This document shows positions 21,490-32,310 of a stretch of 64,000 nt of DNA, piece by piece. The position numbers were made by a program, and so were the translations under genes. The stretch's first letter is position 1; each line of letters starts with the position of its first letter. The DNA is taken from the NCBI RefSeq assembly GCF_033958435.1, contig NC_134137.1, positions 320,167,501 to 320,231,500 of the forward strand, given 5' to 3'. The notes beneath the pieces are model-generated. The model made no database searches, was not told the origin of the DNA, and worked only from the letters and a program-made list of their open reading frames with translations. The DNA is from Carettochelys insculpta (taxonomy: Eukaryota; Chordata; Testudines; Carettochelyidae).

Positions 21490-22520
21490 GCCAGCTGGCG
21501 AGGAGTTTGGAATCAGTACTAGATAGTAGCAGTAACACTTGATCCCCTGGCTGAGACTCCCAGAGCCTTGCTAGTTTGTTATAAGCTGCCTCCTGGGCTT
21601 GCTGTGCTTGGAGGTTCTCCTGGGCAAAAGTACCTAGGGCTTCAAGCCTCTCTCATAGGTTACGCATATACTGCACCATGTTGCTACTTTGGGATAGCTG
21701 TTCCTCCCACATGACCCTTACTAAGTCCAAAATCCCCCACAGCTGCCTCCCATACAGGAGTTCAAAGGGTGAAAACTCTGTGGAGGCCTGGGGAACTTCC
21801 TGGGCTGCGAACATGAGGGCCGGGAGGAGCTCGTCCCAGTGACTTGCATCCATCAGCACAAACTTGCAGAGCATGGCCTTCAAAGTCTGATTGAAGTGTT
21901 CTGCTAGTCCATCCGTTTAGGGGTGGTAGACAGACATCTGGAGTGTCTTAATTTTTAACAGCTGGCAGAGTTGTTGCACCATTTGGGACATAAAGTTTGT
22001 CCCCTGCTCTGTTAGGATTTCCTGAGGGACCCCAACCCAAGCGAAGAAGTTCATGAGCTCAGTTGCCACCCTCTTGGCACTCATGGAGCGCAGCAGCATG
22101 TCTTCTGGGTACCATGTTGCATAGTCAACGACAACGAGGATGAACTGGTACCCAGCTGCACTCTTCTCCAGGGGGCTGGCTGTATTGATGCCAATCTACT
22201 TGAAGGGTATATTCATGAGCGGGAGGGGAACTAATGGGGCTTTCTCCACAGCCCAGGGTGCTGTGAGCTGGCACTCTGGGAAGAAGGCACAGAAGTCCGT
22301 GACCCCCCTGTGGACCCCTGGCCAAAAGAAATGGGCCAAGATCCTGGCCAGGGTCTTGTCTCTTCCCAGGTGTACCGCCAGGGAGATGGCATGGGCAAGC
22401 CACGTGACCTCCCTCTGGTACGGCCAGGGAACCAGTAGTTGAGGGTCCACTTCTTCTGTTTGCAGGTCCTTTTCTACACAGTACAGTTGGTCTCCCTGGA
22501 TTTCAAAATGGGGGACTGTC
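21490..22520 (-). pseudogene. Gypsy integrase, inactivated
   Basis: On the - strand, an H2C2-type zinc-binding region (VHLGRDKTLARILAHFFWPG with downstream Cys pair) is followed by FILVVVDYAT, then ILTEQGTNFMSQ, then HFNQTLKAMLCKF and STEFSPFELLYGRQ. The first catalytic Asp and the Glu region are recognisable, but the second Asp (usual TDQGT) is Glu. In-frame stops at about 22194, 21914 and 21650 break the frame. A GPYEV..VDPVNYEV C-terminal chromatin/DNA-binding tail follows, then the RT. Confidence 0.8.
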
Positions 22521-23934
22521 TCACTTGATGGGGCCTGCTGGTCTCCCCATTCACCACCGTCACGTGATCATTTGCTCTGCTCAGCATCTCATCCTCCCCC
22601 TGCTACCCTACAAAGTCTGAGGGGTGCATTAGGACTGCAGGTGTGGGCAGTGTGGGTAGCCTTAATTAAACTGACGTGGGATCTTTCAGCCAGCTCCTGT
22701 TTCAGACCTTTCAACAATATTTCAGTTCTGTAGAGACCAACCAGCTGATTCCTTGGAGGTGATGAGCACAACTGCTGGGCAGCAGAGCGCCTGTAACAGG
22801 TCTCCAGTCAGTGTTTTTGAAAGCAATTACCAGATTCCTTGACAGCCTAGGCATGGTGCTCTGGGTACCTGAGAAATGGCCAGAATGCTTCTAATTAAAC
22901 CATGACTTACAGGAGTCTGGGCTCCTAAGAAATAGGAGAAGCAAGTGGTATGAACTGGATAGAAAAAACTTAAGAACAAGAAAAATAATTAAAATAAAAC
23001 AGCCCCCAAAATAACAGACAAAGATACGTATAACATTTTTCTTAGTATCTTCCCTTAGCATATCATTATGAACTATTGTTCCAAGTGGAAATATTCTTTG
23101 AAAAGAGTAAATAAAGAGTGCACCAACAACCTATTAACACATCATCGTCACCATCACTGCTAACTGTGGGCTCAGTGCCCTTTGGTGTCTGATGCCTCTC
23201 TCACTATTTCCTTCCATCTTTCCCTATCCAATGCAGAGTGGCTTAGTTTCTGTAGACTAGCTCCGCACCAATCTACTACATCATCTATCCATTTTCTGTG
23301 GTCTTAACGCATAACGAGCCAAATTCAGAGACAGGACGGGGGTGATATATACTGGTGGTTGTGTAAGAGTCAAAATTAGTTTAACATACACAGTTTGGTT
23401 GAAGAGAGGAAAGAAAAAGGTACAAGTTATTCTAATTTGCACTCCTTTTCAAATTTAGCAAGGTTCATGCTCATTGCTATATTAGCTAGGGAGATAATAC
23501 AGTAGTTTTTATCTCCAAGCCAGAATGTTCCATTTCAGCAGGTTAATGAGGGGTGCACTTGCTTTCAAAGTGATGTATGCTTTATAAGTTACCAAACCAC
23601 CAAGATACATTATCCCATATAAAAAGTATTGATTTGTTCTGGTTTCACACCTATCCCTCTCACACAATAGCATTGTAATACTGTACAAAGTAACACTTAA
23701 GACTCCAAACCTGCAGCTGGATCCACACAGGTATCTCTGAGTTCGAGTGAAGCTTCCAAATTGGAAGTTCACACAGATTCTGCTCACAGAAAACCAACTG
23801 CAGGCCCAGAATGTAAGGATTTATATTAGTGAATGATCGCTGAGTCTATTTAAAAGTATTTTTGTTAATAGATTGCTAGCATCAAGAGTACCAGAATTAA
23901 TTAACATTTACGTGCCATGCACTTGTGAAGTGCC
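22521..23934. other. Gypsy upstream remnant and non-coding sequence
   Basis: 22521-22790 may be a decayed part upstream of the integrase, but I recognise no protease or gag motif. 23140-23310 (CATCATCGTCACCATCAC and 'ccatctttccctatccaatgc') resembles the tail of an old LINE of undetermined clade. The rest is AT-rich, with no supportable gene. Confidence 0.35.
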
Positions 23935-23944
23935 TCTCTATTGT

Positions 23945-24653
23945 GTCAAAACAAAACAGCAGCCATGTAGCACTTTAAGGACTAACAAACTAATTTTTTA
24001 GGTGATGAGCTTTTCTGGGTCAGACTCACTTCTTCAGATCATAGCCATACCAGAACAGACTCAACATATAAAGCACAGAAGTCCAAACATTGTTATCAAG
24101 GTTGACAAATCAGAAAAATTGGTATCAAGGTTGGCAAATCAGAAGATCAGAAGGGCTGCAGAAGGGGAGGCATTGATGGGGAAGTTAAAAGTTAGATAAA
24201 ACAAAGTATGTAAAAGAGTCCTTATAATGGGCCAGGTAATTGCTGTCTCGCAAACCATGTGTTAATGTGTCAAATTTGAATATTCAACACATTCATATTC
24301 AAATCTGACACATTAACACATGGTTTGAACCGGGACAGCAATCACCTGACCTATTATAAGGACTCTTTTCCATACTTTGTTTTATCTAACTCTTAACTTC
24401 CCCACCCCACACCCCACTCCTGCCACCTCTCTGCTCTTCCGATTTGCCAGCCTTGATACCAATTTTTCTGCTTTGTCAACCCTGATAACAATTTTTGGAC
24501 CTCTGTGCTTTATATAATGAGTCTGTTCTGGTATGGCTATGATCTGAAAAAGTGGGTCTGTCCCAGGAAAGCTTATAACCTAATAAATTATTTGTTAGTC
24601 TTTAAAGTGCTACATGATTTGATAGAATACAGACTAACATGGCTATCTCTCTG
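23945..24653. mobile_element. 709-bp fold-back SINE-like unit (giant palindrome)
   Basis: The left arm (CATGTAGCACTTTAAGGACT, then TTCTTCAGATCATAGCCATACC, then CAAAGTATGTAAAAGAGTCC) is repeated in inverted order in the right arm, with the centre near 24290. The outer right end carries ACAGACTAACATGGCTA, the SINE A-box-like word in reverse. Flanks TCTCTATTGT (23935-23944) and TCTCTGTTGT (24654-24663) form a 10-bp duplication with one mismatch. The arms have diverged by small indels, so this is old but still nearly full-length hairpin DNA. Confidence 0.75.
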
Positions 24654-24696
24654 TCTCTGTTGTAATGAGACTTCATGCAAAAACTATACCAGAGCA

Positions 24697-24867
24697 AAAA
24701 GCAGTCAAGTAGCACTTTAAAGACTAGCAAAATAGTTTATTAGGTGAGCTTTCGTGGGACATACCCCCTTCTTCAGACCTAATAAACTATTTTGCTAGTC
24801 TTTAAAGTGCTACTTGACTGCTTTTTGTTTTGATAGTGTATAGACTAGCGCGGCTTCCTCTCTGTTA
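24697..24867. mobile_element. Small fold-back SINE-like unit with 14-bp target duplication
   Basis: A stem of about 50 bases (AAAGCAGTCAAGTAGCACTT with CAAAATAGTTTATTAGGT) is repeated inverted after a loop of about 35 bases containing CTTTCGTGGGACATA. A tail with TAGACTAGCGCGGCTTCC follows. The flanks ACTATACCAGAGCA at 24683-24696 and 24868-24881 are identical over 14 bases. This duplication is too long for known cut-and-paste transposons and suits LINE-type retroposition. Confidence 0.8.
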
Positions 24868-24881
24868 CTATACCAGAGCAT

Positions 24882-25696
24882 TTACTGTACCACTAGATGG
24901 TGCTCTAATAGTGGTTATCCACATGCAATTATGAGCTGTTTCATCAGGCATAATATGTAACACTAGTTGTTGGGATAGGCACATACTAACAGAGGTTTGA
25001 AATAGTTTATGGTAAGAGTGCGGAGGAATAGTACTTTAATTTTTCTGATGTGTGATATTTTACTAGTACAAATAAAACAGAGCTTGAGAGATGGTATTAC
25101 AAGTGTCTCTGGCTCCAGTCTGACACCGTTTCCTTTCCTCCCATTTTTGATCACACCACCACATCACACAACCTTCATGTCTTTGCCGCTAAATGTCAGC
25201 GAGATTTGTAGAAGGCCTGAGCTGAGAATAAGGGGAAGCATTTTAAAAATACCATGAGGCCACAGAATTAAACCCATGTCATGAAAGATTTTCTGGGAAA
25301 GTGTGAAGACAACATTGGTAACAATTGACGTCTATTACAGCACATTCATATAACAGAGCAGGGGTTCTAACAGACTATTACGAACGAAGCCAGATATACT
25401 TGGATGCTCAAGACTGTACTCAGCATGCAGGTGTTACCTCCGCATCCATGACCATTTTTAATAAACATAAAATGCAATTCCTTTAAACTGAGCATTCAGC
25501 TATAATGACCTTACTGCACACTAAGCTGTAGGATCCACTATCTGGCTTTCTGGAAAAGACGCGTGCCCCTTTCCAAGGAGAGATTTTCTGCTGCAGTGGC
25601 AGAATAGATCAGTATGGAGATGTGACTCCTCTCCCTCCCCAGCTGAGCAGGATGGTGGGGGACTGGGCAGGGGGTGGCTACATCAAGCCGAGCAGG
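24882..25696. other. AT-rich intergenic stretch, nothing recognised
   Basis: Short open frames only, none with a recognisable domain; no terminal repeats seen. Confidence 0.5.
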
Positions 25697-25833
25697 GGGG
25701 CTGGAACAATTTTTCTAGTGGGGGTGCTTTGGACCACTGAAGCAAACTGTAAACCCAGTAAATAATGGAAACCACTTCAGGCCAGAGGGTGCTGCAGCAG
25801 CCCTGCACCCTAGTCCTGGCACCTATGGATCCA
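25697..25833. mobile_element. MITE-like repeat, forward copy
   Basis: GGCTGGAACAATTTTTCTAG at the left and CTAGTCCTGGCACCTATGG at the right enclose AACTGTAAACCC and GGTGCTGCAGCA. A related segment lies in reverse orientation at 40347-40475. The class is not certain; the terminal words suggest a small non-autonomous DNA element. Confidence 0.55.
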
Positions 25834-26667
25834 TGCTGGGGCAAAGCCTCTTCTGCCTGGACCAGAAGGAACAGCACCCACCCTCCCGGCCATGGCAGTG
25901 GGTGAAGTACCAGGGCTGTGTTAGTTGCTCCTGTCTGGAGGGGGCTGGAAAGGCTATCTTTCCTCACCACCAGACTAGCCAAGGAGAAGTAAGTGGGGCT
26001 TTGCCTTCCACACAGTAGGTTTGGGGGCTTACATGGGGTTAATGCAAAAAGGAAGTTAAGCCATGATGTTGCAACTCATTACGTAAACATGGGGTAGGTG
26101 TCTAGTGTGGGTACTTCGTGGGGAAGGGACACTGTGCTCAGACACGACAGATTGGTAAAGACTTTAAAAGGAGCAGAAACAGGAGGTATAGGGGCTCCTA
26201 TGACAGCAAAGCAGGGAGACAATGCCCCTTCCATTATGGCCCCCCCTTGTGGGGAGGGGAAGATGGTGAGGCCCCCATAATAGGTTGGCTGGGGAGCAAG
26301 GCGGATAAAGGGGAGCACTGACAGAAGCCCCCGCGAGCATGGTTGGCTGATCTAAGCCAGGGGACAGCCACTGGACCCTCGGTTACAGGCTTTGGCGGCA
26401 GTTTGCATTATCATGCCCAATGCAGGTTCTGGGCAGCTGAGGTATGCTTTGGGGTTCCTGCAGTAAACTCCCTAGACTCTTCTTGTAATTGCATAGGTAA
26501 GTGTGCCTAAAGCAACATAAAAATCCTCAACCCTGAACTTTTTGGGGGGGAGTTTCATGGTTACACAACGCGATCCTATCTCCATCAGAGAATATTTTCC
26601 TTTCTTAACTCCTTTCTGAAAATCTGGTTCAAGGCCCAGGGCCAGCTGCTACAAGTTTTGATACACC
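25834..26667. other. Intergenic stretch, nothing recognised
   Basis: GC-moderate sequence with a G-rich block at 26140-26320. The overlapping open frames there have no domain and read in several frames and both strands, so they are not called as genes. Confidence 0.45.
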
Positions 26668-26669
26668 AA

Positions 26670-27149
26670 GACTATGTTTACACAGCAGCATGATTCCTGA
26701 ATAAGCTATTCTATAAGAGTTATTCCAGAATAACTTGTTCAAAAATAGTGCAGCTACACACAAAATGCATTTTGAAATAGCATTCAGCTATTTTGAAATA
26801 CCACATTTACACACAATAGAGTCTATTTTGAAATAGAGTGATTGGATATACTATGGCTTATTTCAAAATAGGCTCTATTCCCTGTCTACATAGAACCTAT
26901 TTCAAAACACCTATTTTGAAATAAGCACTATTCCTCATAAAGGCTGTGTCTACACTTGCATTTCTCTTTCAAAAGAGAAATGGAAGTGCAGACACAGTCA
27001 AAATGAGGTTTACCAATTTTGAAATAAGGCATCCCCTATTTTGAAATTATTTCAAAATAATGGCTGTGTTATGTAGGTGCTAGGCTAGGATAGTTATTTT
27101 TAAATAGCTGCTGCCATTTCAAAATAACTTGGTTGTGCAGACATACCCC
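26670..27149. mobile_element. Composite Harbinger-like MITE containing a small hairpin
   Basis: Outer ends ACTATGTTTACACAGC and TTGTGCAGACATACCCC are inverted and flanked by AAG. The interior is made of TTTGAAATAG and CTATTTTGAAATA repeats. A 58-bp near-perfect hairpin (GGCTGTGTCTACACTTGC to GCAGACACAGTC, 26942-26999) sits inside and looks like a separate insertion. Confidence 0.6.
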
Positions 27150-27238
27150 AAGATTCAGAAAGGCACTCTCTTAGAAATGATTTTTATTAGCCTGTTCATC
27201 AAATATAAGCTCACAGTCTCAAACTAAATACCTTGGCT

Positions 27239-27533
27239 AGGGCTACACCAGAAGCATCTGTCAACAGAGGTTTCTGTTGGAAGAGATATTCCAACAAAAC
27301 ATCTCTCAACAGACTGTGGCCATACACTAAAGTGGATTGAAAGAGCTATCTGTTCTGTCGACAGAGTGGCCAGACTGCCTGGCTGCTCTCTCAACAAAAC
27401 ATCCAGCTGGAAGCCCAGCAGACAGGGCTGCCCTCTGACCTGGAAGCCCTGTCTGTCAACAGAAGGCCCCCCAGAGCATCCACACAGCTTTTGTGCTGAC
27501 AGTCTGTTGACCAAGGCACTCTTACTCATCTGG
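27239..27533. mobile_element. Truncated MITE of a TCTGTCGACAGAG family
   Basis: It starts GGGCTACACCAGAAGC and contains CAACAGAGG, TTCTGTCGACAGAGTGGC and CTGTCAACAGAAGG blocks. The opposite terminus is absent where another terminus fragment begins. No coding sequence. Confidence 0.5.
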
Positions 27534-27585
27534 GGCTACGTCTACACGTGCATGCTACATCGAAATAGCTTATTTCTGTAGAGCA
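27534..27585. mobile_element. Isolated Harbinger terminus fragment
   Basis: GGCTACGTCTACACGTGC then ATGCTACATCGAAATAGC match the left end of the autonomous elements, but the homology stops after TTATTTC. Only the first ~50 bases of an element remain. Confidence 0.6.
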
Positions 27586-27998
27586 GTGTGTATGATGGGT
27601 GGAGTGTGCATGGGCTGTGCAGCTTAAACAGAAGGGCTCCTAAAGGAGTGTTGTTGTGTTGCACACATTTTGAGGACTGCAGAATACAATAGTCATGTGG
27701 TCTTATGAAGGCCACACAGATAAACCTGAGAGACAGAGAGTTATTTATTAGAAGCAAGGCCTAGAGCATCTGCAAAATTTGACTTCTCTCTGTCCAAATC
27801 CACATGAGGTGGGAGAGTCCCAGAATTTGGCCTCTAGCCTGAGCCTGGAAGTTTACACTGTAATTAAATAGCCCCGAGTGAGCTGGTATGGGGCAGCCTC
27901 AGGTTTAATTTCCAGTATAAGCTGACGCCCTGTCACAATGAACCTCCTTGTGCTGTGTGAGACTAAGCAGAGCCAGCTGCCAGGACTGGCTCTCTTAA

Positions 27999-28707
27999 GC
28001 TACATCTACACGTGAAGCCTACATCGAAGTAGCTTATTTCGATGTAGCGACATCGAAATAGGCTATTTTGATGAATAACGTCTACACGTCCTCCAGAGCT
28101 GGCAACGTCGACGTTCAACATCGACTTTAGGCAGCACCACATCAAAATAGGCGCTGCGAGGGAACGTCTACACACCAAAGTAGCACACATCGAAATAAGG
28201 GTGCCAGGCACAGCTGCAGACAGGGTCACAGGGCGGACTCAACAGCAAGCCGCTCCCTTAAAGGGCCCCTGCCAGGCACAGTTGCACTAAACAACACAAG
28301 ATCCACAGAGCCAACAACTGGTTGCAGACCCTGTGCATGCAGCATGGATCCCCAGCTGCAGCAGCAGCAGCCAGAAGCCCTGGGCTAAGGGCTGCTGCAC
28401 ACGGTGACCATAGAGCCCCGCAGGGGCTGGAGAGAGAGCATCTTTCAACCCCTCAGCTGATGGCCACCATGGCAGACCCCGCTATTTCGATGTTGTGGAA
28501 TGCGGATCGGCTACACGTGCCCTACTTCGACATTCAACTTCGAAGTAGGGCGCTATTCCCATCCCCTCATGGGGTTAGTGACTTCGACGTCTCGCCGCCT
28601 AATGTTGATTTCAACTTCAAAATAGCGCCCAACACGTGTATCCATGACGGGCGCTATTTCGAAGTTGGCGCTGCTACTTCGAAGTAGCGTGCGTGTGTAG
28701 ACACGGC
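27999..28707 (+). mobile_element. Harbinger deletion derivative, 709 bp, copy A
   Basis: The left ~370 bp match the left arm of elements 1 and 4, including the transposase start region (ATGGATCCCC then CAG repeats near 28345). The right ~300 bp match their right arm, including the TTCGAAGTAG palindrome. The coding middle is missing. It is a non-autonomous element that could be moved by proteins from a full-length copy. Confidence 0.85.
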
Positions 28708-29556
28708 CTGGGAGAGGCAGAGGGTCTTCAGCAGAAGTTCTAAGTTTTACCACAGACTGTAGACAAAACATATTTTGTGTGTGGACATGCAGCAAGTGTT
28801 GTCCACAAAACTCCAGTTTTATCAAAAAAATCACACTAGTTTAGCTGTAGCCCTTATGTTTTTGGTGGCCTATGAGGTTTTAATCCAGAAAGTGGCCACT
28901 AGAACAATTTTGAAAGATTTTTAACCATTCAGATGACAGTTTGCTTTGTTGCATAAATCCACAGACAAGTCAAGTTCTTACTTTAGTTTCATCACAGCTT
29001 CTGGAATTTTCCCACACACTTTTTGCCAGCTTTTTCACTGTTTCACATCTTGCACCTCACCAGTCTGCGGTGCTATATCTAGATTGCAAGCTACTCTTTG
29101 GAGCCCCGAGGTCTCCCAGTAGAAGTTTGCCGCTCTGGGAACTTTCTGCCAAGGTCCCAGTCATCCTCGTTCCACAAGGAAGAACGGATGTGTCAGCAGA
29201 GGGAGTTTTCCTGACATCTGGCTCCATGTGGATGGGCCAAATGTCAAGAAAGTCTCTCCCGACAGAACTGTTGAAAGGAGATATGCAAATGTGTTGCGCA
29301 ATTTGAATATCTTTTGCTGACAATTCTCAGCAACCTAGACGTAGCCAGGGATATTAGGCAAGGAAGTGTTAGCAGCTTTCTATAGAATTTTCTATCGGGG
29401 GGACTTGAATTGAACAAGTCCGCTGATGGATTAGTCAGGAAGATAAATCATTTTTTGTACCTGTGCTTATTGCTGTTCCCTCTTTTAACTTGAATGGAAG
29501 GTGGCTAAAATGCCTACTAGTACGCAGTATAAATTGTAGCTTTGTTGGTCCCAGGA
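28708..29556. other. Spacer between two inverted Harbinger derivatives
   Basis: It holds MITE-like pieces: 28715-28855 with TAGACAAAACATATTTTGTG and ACTCCAGTTTTATC, and about 29070-29345 ending CAACCTAGACGTAGCC. No gene is supportable. Confidence 0.4.
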
Positions 29557-30264
29557 GCCGTGTCTACACGTGCACGCTACTTCGAAGTAGTGGCACTAAC
29601 TTCAAAATAGCGCCCGTCATGGCTACACACATCGGGCGCTATTTCGAAGTTAACTTCGACGTTAGGCGGCGAGACGTCGAAGTCGCTAACCCCATGAGGG
29701 GATAGGAATAGTGCCCTACTTCGACGTTCAACGTCGAAGTAGGGACCGTGTAGTCATTGCGCGTCCCGCAACTTCGAAATAGCGGGGTCCGCCATGGTGG
29801 CCATCAGCTGAGGGGTTGAGAGATGCTCTCTCTCGAGCCCCTGCGGGGCTCTATGGTCACCGTGGGCAGCAGCCCTTAGCCCAGGGATTCTGGCTGCTGC
29901 TGCAGCAGCTGGGGATCCATGCTGCAGGCACAGGGTCTGCAACCAGTTGTCGGCTCTGTGTATCTTGTGTTGTTTAGTGCAACTGTGTCTGGGAGGGGCC
30001 CTTTAAGGAAGCGGCTTGCTGTTGAGTCCGCCCTGTGACCCTGTCTGCAGCTGTTCCTGGCACCCTTATTTCGATGTGTGCTACTTTGGCGTGTAGATGT
30101 TCCCTTGCAGCGCCTATTTCGATGTGGTGCTGCGCAACGTCGAAGTTGAACATCGATGTTGCCAGCCCCGGAGGACGTGTAGACATTACTCATCGAAATA
30201 GCCTATTTCAATGTCACTACATCGAAATAAGCTATTTGATGTAGCGTTCACGTGTAGACGTAGC
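29557..30264 (-). mobile_element. Harbinger deletion derivative, 708 bp, copy B (inverted)
   Basis: Same structure as copy A in the opposite orientation, starting GCCGTGTCTACACGTGC and ending ACGTGTAGACGTAGC. It carries the right-arm palindrome, the CAG/CTG start region and the left-arm CGAAATAG repeats. CAGGA lies immediately outside both ends (29552-29556 and 30265-30269), a possible 5-bp duplication rather than the usual three bases. Confidence 0.85.
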
Positions 30265-30269
30265 CAGGA

Positions 30270-31871
30270 TGTTACAGAGACATGGAGGATGAGGGAATTA
30301 TCTTTTATGAGCTCACCTTATGTTGGTGAGAAAGACAAGTTTTCAAGCCACACAGAACTTTTCTTCTGGTTTGTGGTTGCTCTAGATCTGGCACTCACTT
30401 TCCAGCATAACAACATTTTCCTCAGGCTTCCAATATAATAAGATAGGGCTTCAAGGCTTTTAAAAAACACAGTATCTACTTTACAGTTGTGGCGGACAAC
30501 AAAAATGCTCACAGACAAACAACTAAAATTTTGGATTATGGTTTTTTTCACTCCCTAGTTAGTAGTTTTAATAAAATGTTAAATTACTGATACAGTATGC
30601 AGGGGCTGTATATTTTTATGTGTTTTGAAAGTATAATAAATGAATGCCACCACAACAATACATATGGCATTAAGTTAGCTGAAGTTGGGTTAACTCAATG
30701 AGATTGTAATAGCTTCAAAAGCTAGGACAGCCTGAATTTTTCTGGTAGCTGTCATCCACATTAACGTTGACTTGAATGTTACAGAGCATAGCTGGGTCTC
30801 CTTCCACAGTTTGTCCTTGAAGGATTTTGAACTCTTCTTGATCAGTGGAAAATTCCATAGCCTTGCATGAACTCCAGTACTGCTTTCCTTTGGTCAGTAC
30901 TACTCTGTACTATGCCAGTGAGAAATTTGCAAACAATGCCCTCACCGGCTGGAATAATTCCAAACCATTTAGTAGGCTTTTTAGTCAGTCTTCCTTTGTG
31001 TAACAAATGAAGAATGCAAATGCAACACTATTCACAAAAGCAACATTGTGAGATGGTGATGGCTTAAGTGCTGATGTGATCCATTGTTCAGAGCACAGTA
31101 TAATATTGTATTTTGTAGGAGAGTGTTTGTTTTTTGTCTGCGTATTTCCTTACATTTCCCAAGAAAGACACTTCCCAAGAAAGAGCTATTCAAGCCTGTA
31201 GAGAAAGCAGTATTACAACTGCAATATGGAAGATTAAAAGTGAGATTAAATGGATAAATAATCAAAAAGTAATGAAAAGTACAATGAAGAGATTAGCTGG
31301 ACAAACACCTAACAATCTGTGAAGGATGGTCAAGTTTATTTGCTCATTGAAATAATATTACTCTAGTTGAATTAGCTGGGGCTAACTGTAAAACTGTATA
31401 TTGTAATTTAGCATAATAAATATAGCTTTAGTCCCATCAACATTTTTTAGAAAACAGAATAGATAATGGACCCATAATCCAAAAGGAATATTTTGATAGG
31501 TACTAAAATAATATTGTGAATTGATTTACTCCTACTCCTCATTGACATATCATAGGAAACTCTGAATTTTATTTCATTCCCATAATAAGCAACCTTATAC
31601 CGGTCTGTCAATCATTATTTAAATATCTTGTTGATTGAGCACCTTCTGAATGAGACCTCATGTTTTCTACTGAACTCTATTCATTTTGTCCCTGAGGTCA
31701 AACTGAGGCCTATGTCTGGGACCTCAGTCCCTGAAGGTCAAGCAAATATATCAGGAGATAAGCTTTTTTGCTTTTAAAAAAGTAACTTTCATAGGTGCAG
31801 AGAAAGACTTGAAACAAGTATAACTAATATTGTGGCATATATCTGAATCTGCAGACAGCTTGCAACTGTAA
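30270..31871. other. AT-rich intergenic stretch, nothing recognised
   Basis: No domain-bearing open frame, no clear terminal repeats and no RNA gene. It ends in TAA, which is the target site of the next MITE. Confidence 0.5.
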
Positions 31872-32307
31872 GGCTGTGTCTACACATGCCCCAAACTTCG
31901 AAATGGCCATGCAAATGGCCATTTCGAAGTTTACTAATGAAGCGCTGAAATGCATATTCAGCGCTTCATTAGCATGCGGGCGGCAGAGGCGCTTCGAAAT
32001 TGACGAGCCTTGCCGCCGCGCGGCGCGTCCAGACGGGGCTCCTTTTCGAAAGGGCCCCGCCTACTTCAAAGTCCCCTTATTCCCATGAGCTCATGGGAAT
32101 AAGGGGACTTCGAAGTAGCTGGCTTCCTTTCGAAAAGGAGCCCTGTCTGGACGCGCCGCGCGGTGGCAAGGCGCGTCAATTTCGAAGCGTTGCTGCCGCC
32201 CGCATGCTAATGAAGTGCTGAATATGCATTTCAGCGCTTCATTAGTAAACTTCGAAATGGCCATTTGCATGGCCATTTCGAAGTTTGGGGCACGTGTAGA
32301 CACAGCC
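31872..32307. mobile_element. Palindromic Harbinger MITE, 436 bp, TAA duplication
   Basis: A near-perfect palindrome begins GGCTGTGTCTACACATGCC and ends GGCACGTGTAGACACAGCC, with TAA at 31869-31871 and 32308-32310. Arms contain AACTTCGAAATGGCCATG and GCGCTTCATTAG, and the centre is near 32090 at CCCATGAGCTCATGGG. It is the best-preserved copy of a family also found at 12743, 37662 and 62858. Confidence 0.9.
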
Positions 32308-32310
32308 TAA

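Larger units (their letters stand above)
19337..22520 (-). mobile_element. Ty3/gypsy retrotransposon with integrase before reverse transcriptase (Gmr1-like order), 5' truncated
   Basis: Read along the - strand, the order is integrase (about 22520-21490), then reverse transcriptase (21280-20380), then RNase H remnants (20370-19890), then an LTR. Normal gypsy elements have integrase last. The integrase-first order in a gypsy-type pol is known for the Gmr1 group of deuterostomes. The joining sequence between the integrase C-terminus and the RT start looks natural, with no sign of a rearrangement breakpoint. Gag and protease are missing and no second LTR was found. Scattered stops and frameshifts make it defective. 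Confidence 0.75.

Noticed and set aside
20184..22442. + strand open frames across the gypsy element
   Set aside because: They are antisense to recognisable RT and integrase motifs on the - strand.
23945..24867. CRISPR-like or satellite array
   Set aside because: There are two inverted units, not regularly spaced direct repeats with unique spacers. The window is eukaryotic.
26079..26321. Overlapping open frames on both strands near 26.2 kb
   Set aside because: Mutually overlapping in several frames with no motif; explained by local G-rich composition.
31872..32307. Possible host hairpin RNA or regulatory palindrome
   Set aside because: Exact TAA duplication and three other family members identify it as a MITE.
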